From Scatosoma sp045654025 (GTDB lineage: Bacteria > Bacillota > Clostridia > Christensenellales > Borkfalkiaceae), in the NCBI GenBank assembly GCA_045654025.1, contig JAZOMO010000045.1, forward strand, positions 1 to 38,563: a stretch of 38,563 nucleotides of DNA, in the 5' to 3' direction. Below the pieces are notes generated by a model that worked only from the letters and a program-made list of their open reading frames with translations, searched no databases and was not told the origin of the DNA. Within the stretch, counting starts at the first letter, position 1. The number at the start of each line of letters is the position of its first letter. The translations under genes were made by a program, and so were the position numbers. Positions 22,653-30,341 of this stretch are shown piece after piece.

Positions 22653-24047
22653 TTAAGAATAATTATAAGTCATATACTCTTTCAATTTTAATTTCGCATC
22701 CACAATCTTTTGAATTCCAAGCATATCGTTTTCCGATGCAAATACTTCATCGAAGTTCGTCGTAACCCCCGTTGGATACGTATAGAACTTTGTAATGAAA
22801 TTGGGAATGTGGAAATAATAGTCAACCGAAGTTGTGGGGTTCAAACTCGAATTATTACAGAAATCATACGCCTTACCGCGCGCTCTCTCCCCCGTAATCG
22901 CACAATAGGTCATGAGCGTCGTAATGTAGCCCGACAGCATATTAGGATGATAGCCGTCCTTAGCGCTCTTCGAGATAACAAACGTATTCTTCGTGTACTG
23001 CAAAGTCGAGTTAGGCACTTGCACTTTTTTATCCAAAATATCTTGCACTACGCTACCCCAATCGCATACAATCATACCTTGGTTTGCATACGTTTTCAAC
23101 TTGTTTAAGTAGGTCTTCGTCAATATTAAATCCGAGCCTATTTTACCATAGCAATGGTACGGCACCAACAGAACGAATTTTACGTTGGGATTTGCCGCCT
23201 TAAAGAAGTCTATCACAAACTGTATCGCCGCCGCATCGCCCGAATCCGTTTCATCAAGAATATCGTTCTTGCCGGGTTGCAAGACTACGTAGTCGAAATA
23301 TCTATCCGTTAAATAGTCCTTATGATCCTTCCCGTAACAAGCTTTAGTACTTCCCGCCGGGCAGGAATCACCAAACAAGTATCTGAGATTGTGTCCGTCA
23401 AACGTCCAGTTGGTTACGGTTACGTCCACGCCGTTGGCCTTGCACATCTGGTAGAAGAAACCTTTGTCGCCCGTTCTCTTTGCCTGCGTTAAACTCGATT
23501 CCTTACTGCTGCTGCCACCGAGAACCGTCTGCCCGTAATAGGTATAAGAGTTGCCGATGAAAATAATTTTTTTGCCGTTAAGAGGGTTTACGGTATCGCC
23601 GCCGTTAGGAAGAGCGCCATCGCAAAATTCGCATTGTTCCCCCGTGTATTCATCACGGCAAAGCACGCAGGTTTGAACAACGGGTTTGCACGCCTCGCAC
23701 TCGCCGTTGACCAAATCACCGCCGCAGGTTTCGCATTTTTCGGCGGGAGCAGGCTTATCGCAGGTCGCACACTCGCCGTTGACCAAATCACCGCCGCAGG
23801 TTTCGCATTTTTCGGCAGGAGCAGGCTTATCGCAGATCGCACACTTGCCGTCGCCGTCAAGCGCACCACCACAAGTATCGCACAAGTCTTTCACGTCAGT
23901 AAAGTCTACGCTGCAAACATCGCATTTGCCGTCGTCATTCGCATCGCGGTGGCTGCACGGCGTCTCGCAAGCAAAACTGCAAAACCCCAAAGCCAACGCC
24001 AACGAAACAGCAAAAAACTTTTTAAAAACATTTAATTTCTTTTTCAT
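22653..24047 (-). CDS. Cys-rich lipoprotein with SGNH-hydrolase-like domain
   Basis: 464 residues. A lipoprotein signal ends FCSFAC at about residue 27. Residues 28-145 are a series of CxxC pairs built from a roughly 24-residue repeat of the form CETCGGDLVNGEC followed by CDKPAPAEK, with more divergent copies on both sides; they look like zinc-ribbon knuckles. Residues from about 158 form an esterase-like domain starting IIFIGNSYTYYGQTV, with YFDYVVLQPGKND and a late GYHPN that fit the SGNH blocks (nucleophile Ser in GNSYT, catalytic His in YHPN). Substrate unknown, probably a cell-surface or dietary glycan ester. ATG at 24047 has AAAGGTG upstream. Confidence 0.75.
   Translation of the reverse strand: MKKKLNVFKKFFAVSLALALGFCSFACETPCSHRDANDDGKCDVCSVDFTDVKDLCDTCGGALDGDGKCAICDKPAPAEKCETCGGDLVNGECATCDKPAPAEKCETCGGDLVNGECEACKPVVQTCVLCRDEYTGEQCEFCDGALPNGGDTVNPLNGKKIIFIGNSYTYYGQTVLGGSSSKESSLTQAKRTGDKGFFYQMCKANGVDVTVTNWTFDGHNLRYLFGDSCPAGSTKACYGKDHKDYLTDRYFDYVVLQPGKNDILDETDSGDAAAIQFVIDFFKAANPNVKFVLLVPYHCYGKIGSDLILTKTYLNKLKTYANQGMIVCDWGSVVQDILDKKVQVPNSTLQYTKNTFVISKSAKDGYHPNMLSGYITTLMTYCAITGERARGKAYDFCNNSSLNPTTSVDYYFHIPNFITKFYTYPTGVTTNFDEVFASENDMLGIQKIVDAKLKLKEYMTYNYS
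23701..23844 (-). repeat. 72-bp in-gene tandem repeat
   Basis: The unit starting TCGCCGTTGACCAAATCACC occurs at 23701 and 23773, almost identical at DNA level, encoding the repeated 24-residue CxxC module. The near-identity suggests recent duplication and a copy number that may vary between strains. Confidence 0.85.
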
Positions 24048-24093
24048 TTATCCGCACCTTTGACTGTTTGTCATTTCTTGGTATGATAATTAC

Positions 24094-24122
24094 AGTATAA
24101 CACACGGTTTTGCAAATTGCAA
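24094..24122 (-). promoter_or_regulatory. Promoter of Cys-rich lipoprotein gene
   Basis: Minus strand: TTGCAA, 17-bp spacer, TATACT. Confidence 0.65.
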
Positions 24123-24159
24123 GCCTTTTTTTTATTTTTTCTCCTCAATTGTGAAAAAT

Positions 24160-24182
24160 GCCGCGGCAGGTTTTGCCACGGC
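24160..24182 (-). terminator. Terminator upstream of the lipoprotein gene
   Basis: On the minus strand GCCGTGGCA pairs with TGCCGCGGC (one G-U), followed by ATTTTT. It directly follows the orphan gene tail at 24196-24255. Confidence 0.75.
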
Positions 24183-24195
24183 GTTTTCTTCTTTT

Positions 24196-24255
24196 TTAGT
24201 AGTTAATCACAATCAGTTCGTCATCGGCAGACAAGACCAACGGCTCATATTCGTC
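24196..24255 (-). pseudogene. Orphan C-terminal gene tail
   Basis: The frame DEYEPLVLSADDELIVINY followed by a stop reads like the natural end of a protein and sits in front of a good terminator. The same frame is closed by a stop just upstream. No matching gene body is in the window. It may be what remains of a gene displaced when the membrane-protein/XRE pair arrived. Confidence 0.35.
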
Positions 24256-24279
24256 TTAACCGTTTCAAGTCGAGCACGT

Positions 24280-24828
24280 TTATGCACGGTTGTGTTGCCT
24301 ATTCACTAAGAGGTTGCGTATAGTTTCATAAATTTCTTGCGCATTTGTAATAAAAATAGCACAAATTCGCCCAGACGCCGTAGCAACGAAAATTCCTTGA
24401 GGCCACCACATACCCACATCGGAAATAACGTCTATAGGTAAAATTATTTTAAATCCTAAATAACTCGTTAAATAGACACATTTATCGCTTACAACGATAC
24501 TAAAGAATTTTGCCGAAAGCAGCAAATGAATGACAATTGGAAGGGTTACAGCCAATGGAATTGCCCATACATACAATAAAATATATCCATGCGTATTCAA
24601 TGCCGTTGCGTGGGCGCAAGCGTGTGCCGATGTATACTCACAGGTTTGTCCCCAACCAGTATCGTGATATTTATTATGCTGGCTATAAGCAAGCTTGTAA
24701 GTTTCATCATACGCAGGTCCAAAAAGAACGAGATGTAAAATTAAACAAATTAAAACCGTGCTTAAAAGCCATATAGTAGCGACTTTCAAGAAATTGTTTT
24801 TACTACGAATTAGTATTTTTTCTTCCAC
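24280..24828 (-). CDS. Two-helix membrane protein with PH-like tail
   Basis: 182 residues. Two hydrophobic helices (about 12-38 and 78-103) enclose a short outer loop rich in His, Cys and Tyr. The C-terminal 70 residues (ISDVGMWWPQGIFVATASGR, then AIFITNAQEIYETIRNLL) resemble the bacterial PH-like domain seen in many small Firmicutes membrane proteins. The start is GTG at 24828 with GGAGG 7 nt upstream. The gene is divergent from an XRE regulator and its promoter spacer is filled by the operator palindrome, so it is very likely repressed by that regulator. No specific role known. Confidence 0.65.
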   Translation of the reverse strand: MEEKILIRSKNNFLKVATIWLLSTVLICLILHLVLFGPAYDETYKLAYSQHNKYHDTGWGQTCEYTSAHACAHATALNTHGYILLYVWAIPLAVTLPIVIHLLLSAKFFSIVVSDKCVYLTSYLGFKIILPIDVISDVGMWWPQGIFVATASGRICAIFITNAQEIYETIRNLLVNRQHNRA

Positions 24829-24865
24829 AAATATCCCTCCGTTAAACAAAAATCCCACGCAATAT

Positions 24866-24894
24866 ATTGTATCCTACATTTTGTAGGAAGTCAA
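24866..24894 (-). promoter_or_regulatory. Promoter of the PH-like membrane protein, with operator in the spacer
   Basis: Minus strand: TTGACT, 17-bp spacer, TACAAT. The 17-bp spacer is exactly the palindrome TCCTACATTTTGTAGGA. Confidence 0.78.
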
Positions 24895-24917
24895 TTATTT
24901 TCCTACTATTTGTAGTA
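24872..24917. promoter_or_regulatory. Two operator palindromes of the XRE regulator
   Basis: TCCTACATTTTGTAGGA (24872-24888) and TCCTACTATTTGTAGTA (24901-24917), centres 29 bp apart. The second overlaps the -10 box of the regulator's own promoter, so autorepression is expected. Confidence 0.7.
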
Positions 24918-24927
24918 AAATATTTTT

Positions 24928-25137
24928 ATGAAAAATAATGTTTTTGGAAAAAGATTAAAAGAGTTGCGAATAGAAAAGGGATTTTCTCAACAAAAATTAG
25001 GGGAAATCTTGGGGTTTTGCAATCAAACGATTAGCTTTTGGGAAAGCGGTAGTCGCGAACCCGACTTGGACACCTTATTAGATATCGCACATTATTTTGA
25101 AGTAACGTTGGAAGATTTATTAGAAGAAAATAAATAA
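24928..25137 (+). CDS. XRE-family helix-turn-helix regulator
   Basis: 69 residues, a lone HTH domain: FGKRLKELRIEKGFSQQKLG, then NQTISFWESGSREPDLDTLL. It has no effector domain, so it is probably a simple dimeric repressor. A TAAAAT -10 box ends six bases before the ATG, with no ribosome binding site, so the mRNA is probably leaderless. It controls itself and the divergent membrane protein through the two palindromes between them. Confidence 0.88.
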   Translation: MKNNVFGKRLKELRIEKGFSQQKLGEILGFCNQTISFWESGSREPDLDTLLDIAHYFEVTLEDLLEENK

Positions 25138-25169
25138 ACACGGTTGCGTTGTGATACGCAACCGTGTTT
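25136..25169 (+). terminator. Terminator of XRE gene
   Basis: Perfect 13-bp stem AAACACGGTTGCG / CGCAACCGTGTTT, then CTTTTA; the stem overlaps the stop codon. Confidence 0.85.
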
Positions 25170-25200
25170 CTTTTATACATAATTTTGTGTTTTCTTCGTC

Positions 25201-26685
25201 TTACTTACAGCGCAGGTTTTCCACCGACAAGCCCTGCACGCAATACAAGGACATATTTTGCTTAGGCGCAGAAGCTCTACGCTCGATGACGATGTCCTTC
25301 AGCTTGACGTTCTTCAAGGTATACCCTTCTTCGTCAAAGCCCTCCACGATAACCGCCGATTCGTCCCATGTTTCGCCGTTATGCTTTACGCATACGCCCG
25401 TGAGAACGATGTTCTCAAAGTGGAAATCCTCAAACAAGGGGGGTGTCGGAGCGCTCTCACCATAGGCGTTATAATCCACCGCGCGCACCGCAAGAATAGA
25501 GAATGCGCTGTCGTACACACGCACGTCCTTTACGTAGCCGCCGCGCGCCTTCGAGCCCTTGATTTCAATCCCGCAACGGGAGTTCTCCATTTGGCAATCC
25601 CAAATGCGTACGTCTTCCACGCCGCCCGACATTTCGCTGCCCACAGCCATACCATGTCCGTGCTGACAACGACAATCGAATACCCGAATATGACGGCTGG
25701 GACGGTTGATAATATTCCCCTCGGGGTTCTTTCCCGATTTAATCGCCAACATATCGTCGCGCGTATCAAAGTCGCAATCAAACACCGTGAAGTTTTCGCA
25801 GGAATCAGGGTCAATCCCGTCGCCGTTGTTCACCCCTTGCGATACCACTTTTGCACCGCAAACCACGATATCCTTCGAATAGATAAAGTGTAAATTCCAA
25901 GACGCCCCAAGCCCGATGGTCACGTTTTCCACCACCACGTTTTCCACGTTAGCGGCCTGCAATAATCTACCGCGAACACACCAAGCCTCCCTATGTTTTT
26001 GACGACTTTCGGGTTCTAAGCTAAACGGCGCTCCGCTCTCTTTTTCCACGATATCCGCCATCAAATCGTAGCCGCCGCCCAAAATCGAACCACCGCCACG
26101 AATGACGACGTTCTGCGTGGTGTAGCCAGCCTTGTTATCAATTTCGCCAAGGTTCAAAAGGGAACGATAGCACATACATTCAATGCCTTCAAAACGGCTC
26201 TTTACTTTCGGCAAATAATCTTCCGCAACCGCCGTGCCCTGCAGGGTTGCGCCCGTTTCTACGTACAGCTCTATATCGCCGCGTAAGTTCAGCGCGCCCG
26301 TCAAGAACGTGCCCGAGGGCAAATACACACACTCATCCTTGCCACAATCGTCGATTGCCTTTTGGATTGCCGCCGTGTTCATCGTCCGTCCGTCGCCGAC
26401 CGCAAAGTAAGGGGCTTTCGTCACGTCAATCCGTCTTTTTGCTTTTGCAAAAGCAACCGTTTCCGCCCCTAAACGCTTGATAAGCGCACCGTCCGAACTC
26501 ATCAAGGACACGGTGATTTCAAAGCCGTTTGCCAGCCCATCTTCTTTGCAAATGGTATAGTGCGTCTTCGTTGTAGATACTCTTTTTGCGGCGTATTCCA
26601 TGCAATAGGTGCAACCGACTGCGTATTCCTCTTGACGATCCCAGTACAAAATAATTTTATCTTCAAAAATAAGTTTTTTAATCAC
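25201..26685 (-). CDS. Glycoside hydrolase family 28 (polygalacturonase-like)
   Basis: 494 residues. An N-terminal beta domain (about 1-85) precedes a right-handed beta helix beginning YFAVGDGRTMNTAAIQKAI. GH28 catalytic signatures are visible: NGDGIDPDSCENF, then RDDMLAIKSG, then GHGMAVGSE, and CGIEIKG. It hydrolyses galacturonan-type pectin chains or related uronides. No signal peptide is seen, so it likely works inside the cell on imported oligomers. The start is GTG at 26685 with GAGGAAGG upstream, 18 bp after the DUF4832 gene; the two form an operon. Confidence 0.88.
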   Translation of the reverse strand: MIKKLIFEDKIILYWDRQEEYAVGCTYCMEYAAKRVSTTKTHYTICKEDGLANGFEITVSLMSSDGALIKRLGAETVAFAKAKRRIDVTKAPYFAVGDGRTMNTAAIQKAIDDCGKDECVYLPSGTFLTGALNLRGDIELYVETGATLQGTAVAEDYLPKVKSRFEGIECMCYRSLLNLGEIDNKAGYTTQNVVIRGGGSILGGGYDLMADIVEKESGAPFSLEPESRQKHREAWCVRGRLLQAANVENVVVENVTIGLGASWNLHFIYSKDIVVCGAKVVSQGVNNGDGIDPDSCENFTVFDCDFDTRDDMLAIKSGKNPEGNIINRPSRHIRVFDCRCQHGHGMAVGSEMSGGVEDVRIWDCQMENSRCGIEIKGSKARGGYVKDVRVYDSAFSILAVRAVDYNAYGESAPTPPLFEDFHFENIVLTGVCVKHNGETWDESAVIVEGFDEEGYTLKNVKLKDIVIERRASAPKQNMSLYCVQGLSVENLRCK

Positions 26686-26703
26686 CTTTACGTACCTTCC
26701 TCA

Positions 26704-28023
26704 TTATTTTACGCACACTTTGCCAAGGACAAACCAAGCCCCGTCCGTCTGCCCTTCACTGGCAAAAGCAACGCTGGGTTGTTCCCCGCCGCCGATAGCA
26801 ATCTGCAATTCGTATTCGCCCTTGGGCATGTCGCCTTCAAGGTCGAAAGACAGCGTTTCTTCGTATTCGCCGGGCAACCACTTCGTGATGTCCGTATCCA
26901 TTACGTATTCCTGCGTTTTTGCGCCCTTTAAACGAAGTTTAAGAGGCAACTTGTTGTAAATCGGGGCAACACCTACGTTTTCCAGTTTCATCGAAATTTG
27001 CGCCGTTTTACCCGCCTCGAATTCATCCGCATATTCCACTTCGCGGATGACGAAACGGTAGCCCATCTTCGTCAGCCAGTAGTCAATCTTATCCTTGATT
27101 TCATAGGGCATGGGCAAGTACTTCGTGTTGAAGGTACTCATGTGCCAAGAGAGGGTCATTTCAATGAGGGCGTCAATATCCCAACCCTTTCTAACCCATT
27201 CGGAAATCCACCAGTAGCTTTCAAAGGATACGGGCGAGGTCTTCCAAAGATCCGCAGGCACCTTCGGGAACGCATCAGGGTAAATCTCGTTCATGTGCTT
27301 CGGGCTGCCGATAGCATCCGCGCGCCAGCCGATTTTACGCTGAGCGCCGATGTGGTTCAACATCGTCAAATTGACGAACTGACCAATAAGCTTCGTGTTC
27401 GGGAACACGCGGACGTAGATATCCATCAACGCCTTCATGTCCTCTTCCGCAAAATCTTGGCTTCCTTCCCCCCAAGCGCCGCCGATAGAAACGTCTACGC
27501 AGTCAAGGGTGGGGTCTTTGTCAAAGCGCTGTCCAAGCGCCTCTACCGCCATACCAAACAGCTTTAAGTAGCGAGGGTCTTTCGGGGAATCCTTAACACG
27601 CATACCCTCAGGTCTTTCGGGGCAAGGCATCAGCTCTCTCAGCCAGTCGGGAACGTCGTCGCGCGCGCAAGTGCTGTGCGGCATCAGTCGAATCATCACC
27701 GTCTGACCCTTTGCTTTTGCTTTATCTAAAATATCCTGAACAAAATCGAAATCGTATTCCCCCATCTTGGGTTCGAAATGTCTCCACAAGAAACGGATAT
27801 AAGCAACCGTTTCATCGGGGTGGAAGCCCTGCTCTCTACCCTTTTCCTCAACGCCTTCGGGTACGGGGTAGCATTCGAAAGGCTCGGTTTCGCAACCTGC
27901 TATGCCTGCCTGACCAACGATGCTGTCCGAATACAGAGGATCGTTTCTAAAATGGTTGAAACTCGTAAACCCGATGTACGGGTTGTTGATGACGCCTTGT
28001 TTCTCGATGAAAGTTTTTTTCAT
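26704..28023 (-). CDS. DUF4832-containing glycosidase-like protein
   Basis: 439 residues. The start NNPYIGFTSFNHF followed by a TIM-barrel-like region (FLWRHFEPKMGEYDF, then VDVSIGGAWGEGSQ with a candidate acid/base Glu, and SFESYWWISEW) and a C-terminal beta-sandwich (about 325-439) fits DUF4832 proteins, which neighbour plant-glycan enzymes. No signal peptide. It is first in the operon with the GH28 gene, so it probably acts on the same sugar chain. The specificity cannot be read. ATG at 28023 has AAGGAA upstream. Confidence 0.68.
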   Translation of the reverse strand: MKKTFIEKQGVINNPYIGFTSFNHFRNDPLYSDSIVGQAGIAGCETEPFECYPVPEGVEEKGREQGFHPDETVAYIRFLWRHFEPKMGEYDFDFVQDILDKAKAKGQTVMIRLMPHSTCARDDVPDWLRELMPCPERPEGMRVKDSPKDPRYLKLFGMAVEALGQRFDKDPTLDCVDVSIGGAWGEGSQDFAEEDMKALMDIYVRVFPNTKLIGQFVNLTMLNHIGAQRKIGWRADAIGSPKHMNEIYPDAFPKVPADLWKTSPVSFESYWWISEWVRKGWDIDALIEMTLSWHMSTFNTKYLPMPYEIKDKIDYWLTKMGYRFVIREVEYADEFEAGKTAQISMKLENVGVAPIYNKLPLKLRLKGAKTQEYVMDTDITKWLPGEYEETLSFDLEGDMPKGEYELQIAIGGGEQPSVAFASEGQTDGAWFVLGKVCVK

Positions 28024-28057
28024 GTTTTTTCGTTCCTTTTTTAGTACACTATTGTAA

Positions 28058-28125
28058 TATGCACCGTACGTGGATTTAACCCTTACGGCTTGTCCCTTGT
28101 GGATTCTCCACCCTTTGGGTGCATA
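28058..28125 (-). promoter_or_regulatory. Structured 5' leader of the carbohydrate operon (riboswitch-like)
   Basis: In the transcript, TATGCACC near the predicted 5' end pairs with GGTGCATA just before the ribosome binding site region, closing a 68-nt domain. Inside are GTGGA-gaa-TCCAC and CCGTA...TACGG. Alternative pairings exist: CACCC-aaa-GGGTG near the 5' end competes with the closing stem, and TACGG competes with GGTGCATA. The segment also contains a repeated GTGGATT...CCCTT on the plus strand. I recognise no known riboswitch class. A protein operator is the alternative. Confidence 0.45.
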
Positions 28126-28133
28126 CCATCATT

Positions 28134-28162
28134 ATTGTACCCTTTTTTTTCTTGTCTGTCAA
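28134..28162 (-). promoter_or_regulatory. Sigma-A promoter of the DUF4832-GH28 operon
   Basis: Minus strand: TTGACA, 17-bp spacer, TACAAT. The predicted start lies about 2 nt before the leader's closing stem. Confidence 0.82.
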
Positions 28163-28199
28163 GCCTTACGACGAATATTTATCACAGAGTCGAATAAAT

Positions 28200-28234
28200 A
28201 AAGCGGAAAGGATCTTTTTCATCCTCTCCGCTTT
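28200..28234 (-). terminator. Terminator of mscS-like gene
   Basis: 14-bp stem (28200-28213 with 28221-28234), one G-U on the minus strand, T-rich flank. Confidence 0.8.
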
Positions 28235-28251
28235 GTTTTGTACGCAAATTC

Positions 28252-29085
28252 TTATTTGTCGGTCGTTTTATCGTTTTGAGGCGCTTCCGTAATCATATGA
28301 ACGTTCATATGAGGATAGGTGAATTCTATACCGCTTTTTTCAAAGGTCGGTTTTATCGCATTCATTACGTCAAAATACACCGTCCAGTAATTTGCATTCT
28401 CACACCATGCGCGGGCCGTATAAAGAATATCGTTATCCCTGAATTCCTGAACGTGAACAACCGGAGTCTTTCCTTCTTCTTGCAGAACCAAAGGATGTTT
28501 GTCAATCAGTTGCTTCAATACGGATCTTACCTTTTCCACGTCATCATTGTACGAGGTAGCAATCAAAAATTCCACTCTACGCGTAGGCGAGTTGGAATAA
28601 TTGATGATGCTGTCGTTTGCAATTTTGCTGTTGGGGATTTGAATCAGCTTTTTATCAGGAGTGTCCAACTTTGTGTAGAACAAGCCCACTTCTCTCACCG
28701 TACCTGCCTCACCACCAGCTTCAACGTAGTCCCCCACTTTGAAGGGATGGTTGGTGATAATCTGGATGCCACCGAATACGTTGCTCAAAAAGCCCTGAAT
28801 CGCCAGCGAAAGCGCAACGCCGACAACGGACAGCGCAGAAACCAAAGAAGTAACCGATACCCCAAGACTGCCAAGCACGATGGTAACCGATATAAACAAA
28901 AGAACCGCTTTGATAAATACCCGCAATATCTTTTTTACCATTTCGTCCATTTTTGACTTCTTCGTTAATTTATCAAACAAAGACAAAATAATCTTAATGA
29001 CAATCAAGCAAATCGCAGTAAGCGCAACCGCTACAATCGCCTTTTCCCAAGGTAGTTGTTTCAAAAAATTCCAAATAGCATCCAT
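28252..29085 (-). CDS. Small-conductance mechanosensitive channel (MscS family)
   Basis: 277 residues, the size of E. coli MscS. Three membrane helices, the third being the Gly/Ala-rich pore helix (LSVVGVALSLAIQGFLSNVFGGIQI). It is followed by the MscS beta domain (PFKVGDYVEAGGEAGTVREVGLFYT, IPNSKI) and the C-terminal alpha/beta cage. It releases solutes on osmotic downshock. ATG at 29085 has AAAGGAG upstream; it is monocistronic, with its own promoter and terminator. Confidence 0.93.
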   Translation of the reverse strand: MDAIWNFLKQLPWEKAIVAVALTAICLIVIKIILSLFDKLTKKSKMDEMVKKILRVFIKAVLLFISVTIVLGSLGVSVTSLVSALSVVGVALSLAIQGFLSNVFGGIQIITNHPFKVGDYVEAGGEAGTVREVGLFYTKLDTPDKKLIQIPNSKIANDSIINYSNSPTRRVEFLIATSYNDDVEKVRSVLKQLIDKHPLVLQEEGKTPVVHVQEFRDNDILYTARAWCENANYWTVYFDVMNAIKPTFEKSGIEFTYPHMNVHMITEAPQNDKTTDK

Positions 29086-29150
29086 AAAAATTTCTCCTTT
29101 GTGTCTGTGCTACACCTTTCAGTTTGTTTCATTTCCATTCATTTTGAACT

Positions 29151-29179
29151 ATTATATCACAAACATTTTTGTTTGACAA
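29151..29179 (-). promoter_or_regulatory. Sigma-A promoter of mscS-like gene
   Basis: Minus strand: TTGTCA, 17-bp spacer, TATAAT. Confidence 0.75.
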
Positions 29180-29187
29180 GAAAAAAC

Positions 29188-29213
29188 AACGGACAGTCAA
29201 TCGACTATCCGTT
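29188..29213 (-). terminator. Terminator upstream of mscS-like gene
   Basis: 11-bp stem with one G-U on the minus strand, followed there by a T-run. It would stop transcripts arriving from the tRNA/island side. Confidence 0.7.
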
Positions 29214-29550
29214 AATTATTTATCCTTGCATAATAATATTAAAAGTTCTTTTTTTGTTGACCTAAGTGTTGACCTAATTGCAAAATAGATGCAAAAAGAT
29301 AAAAGAAAAAAGCTTGGAATTTAAAGGATTCCAAGGTTTTCAACTGGTTGAGGCAGTAAGGAGCGAAGCGACGGAATAGCGAAGAATGAGCGTCCGGGAC
29401 TTGCGCCTTTAGCGGCGCGCCCCGCCAAACGATTATCAATCGTTTGTTTTGCCGTCAAGCTTTCCTTTATCCAACTCCCGTAAGGCAAAGCGTTTTGCTC
29501 CCGCAAAACGGCTCCCACCCTCAAGCCCCGTCGCAATGCCGTAAAGCAAA
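29214..29550. other. Gene-free stretch with hairpins before the attachment site
   Basis: No credible gene. Contains a doubled GTTGACCTAA (about 29258-29279), two perfect hairpins (29426-29446, CAAACGATT/AATCGTTTG; 29491-29510, CGTTTTGC/GCAAAACG) and a short copy, TGGTTGAGGC (29345-29354), of the last bases of the tRNA fragment at 29587. The last point suggests a scar of an earlier integration. Confidence 0.45.
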
Positions 29551-29586
29551 AAAAATGCAGAGCACCAAATGGTGTTCTGCATTTTT
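29551..29586 (-). terminator. Terminator next to tRNA fragment
   Basis: 17-bp stem AAAAATGCAGAGCACCA with its complement (one G-U), 2-nt loop, T-runs on both sides. It directly follows the CCA end of the tRNA fragment and was presumably that tRNA's terminator. Confidence 0.82.
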
Positions 29587-29632
29587 TGGTTGAGGCGACG
29601 GGACTTGAACCCACGACCTTTTGGTCCCTAAG
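29587..29632 (-). pseudogene. 3' half of a tRNA gene (probable att site)
   Basis: On the minus strand the sequence ends GTGGGTTCAAGTCCCGT, CGCCTCA, ACCA: a T arm, the 3' acceptor strand, discriminator A and encoded CCA. Before it stands AGGTC, the usual class I variable loop, and CCAAA as anticodon-stem 3' strand. Continuing upstream there is no D arm and no 5' acceptor strand, so it is only the 3' half. This is what tyrosine-recombinase elements leave at the far end when they integrate into a tRNA gene. The isotype cannot be assigned. Confidence 0.72.
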
Positions 29633-30155
29633 GCATAATAGAAAGTTTTTTATTTACTTTCCAAGCATTTCCAAGTCTTTCGTGTCCGCAACCGATGCTT
29701 TCCTGTGCTCTTGTTCGCACTGTTTCCACGTAGTCCAAATCCGTAAATGGTCAAACATGTGGTCGTTCCGTTTTCACGTCAAAAACGGTTGTAAAAAATC
29801 GAAAAAGACATACCCATGTACGTATTCATTCGTGTGCAGGTAGTATAGCATACCTTTCCAAAAAAGTCAAATACTTTGCCGATCGTCTTTCCGCAAGCCT
29901 CTTAAAGTGCAGTTTTGTTTTTCAATTTTGCACTTTAAAAATATGAGCAATTTTTCCTTTCACTACGCAAAATTTGATACGCAGTAAACAAAGAATATCC
30001 CCACGAAAAAAGTTGGTTTTATTTTCGAAAAAGCACTGGACTTCTACTCTCCTCTGTGGTATTGTTCGTGTTACCAAAGAACAGGAGGTTGCAAAAGGTA
30101 CTGCAAGCGTTAAAAAAATGTATCCCGAAGCAAGCGAAAAGGTGCTTAAAAAGTC
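29633..30155. other. Left end of island: no intact gene
   Basis: Only short broken frames. A perfect inverted repeat TTAAAGTGCA / TGCACTTTAA lies at 29902-29938. A plus-strand frame ending at 30159 reads VRVTKEQEVAKGTASVKKMY and ends LKKS, possibly a gene tail; it overlaps the next ATG by ATGA, as in an old operon. Confidence 0.4.
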
Positions 30156-30341
30156 TTGAATGATCTTAAAAAGTGCCGTGGTAAAGATATGAGTACAGTA
30201 GAACTTGCCGATTGGATAAGTAAGCTCGTGACAGCGTACATAATTAAAGAAGTATTAACTTTAAACGAAGAGGACGATTCCAATTCGAGTCAAGTCGGTA
30301 AGAATCATCCTCTTGTGATTATGGAGGTTAGCGATAAATGA
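30156..30341 (+). CDS. Small hypothetical protein of the mobile element
   Basis: 61 residues starting MNDLKKCRGKDMSTVELADW. It overlaps the upstream frame's stop and its own stop overlaps the next ATG (ATGA), so it was part of a tight operon. I do not recognise it. Neighbouring genes are broken, so it may itself be a fragment or non-functional. Confidence 0.4.
   Translation: MNDLKKCRGKDMSTVELADWISKLVTAYIIKEVLTLNEEDDSNSSQVGKNHPLVIMEVSDK

Noticed and set aside
23701..23844. CRISPR-like spacing of repeats
   Set aside because: The 72-bp units are contiguous in-frame protein repeats without spacers.
29321..29843. Frames over the tRNA fragment on both strands (97 and 85 codons)
   Set aside because: They read through the T arm and terminator of the tRNA remnant, a well-known source of false genes.
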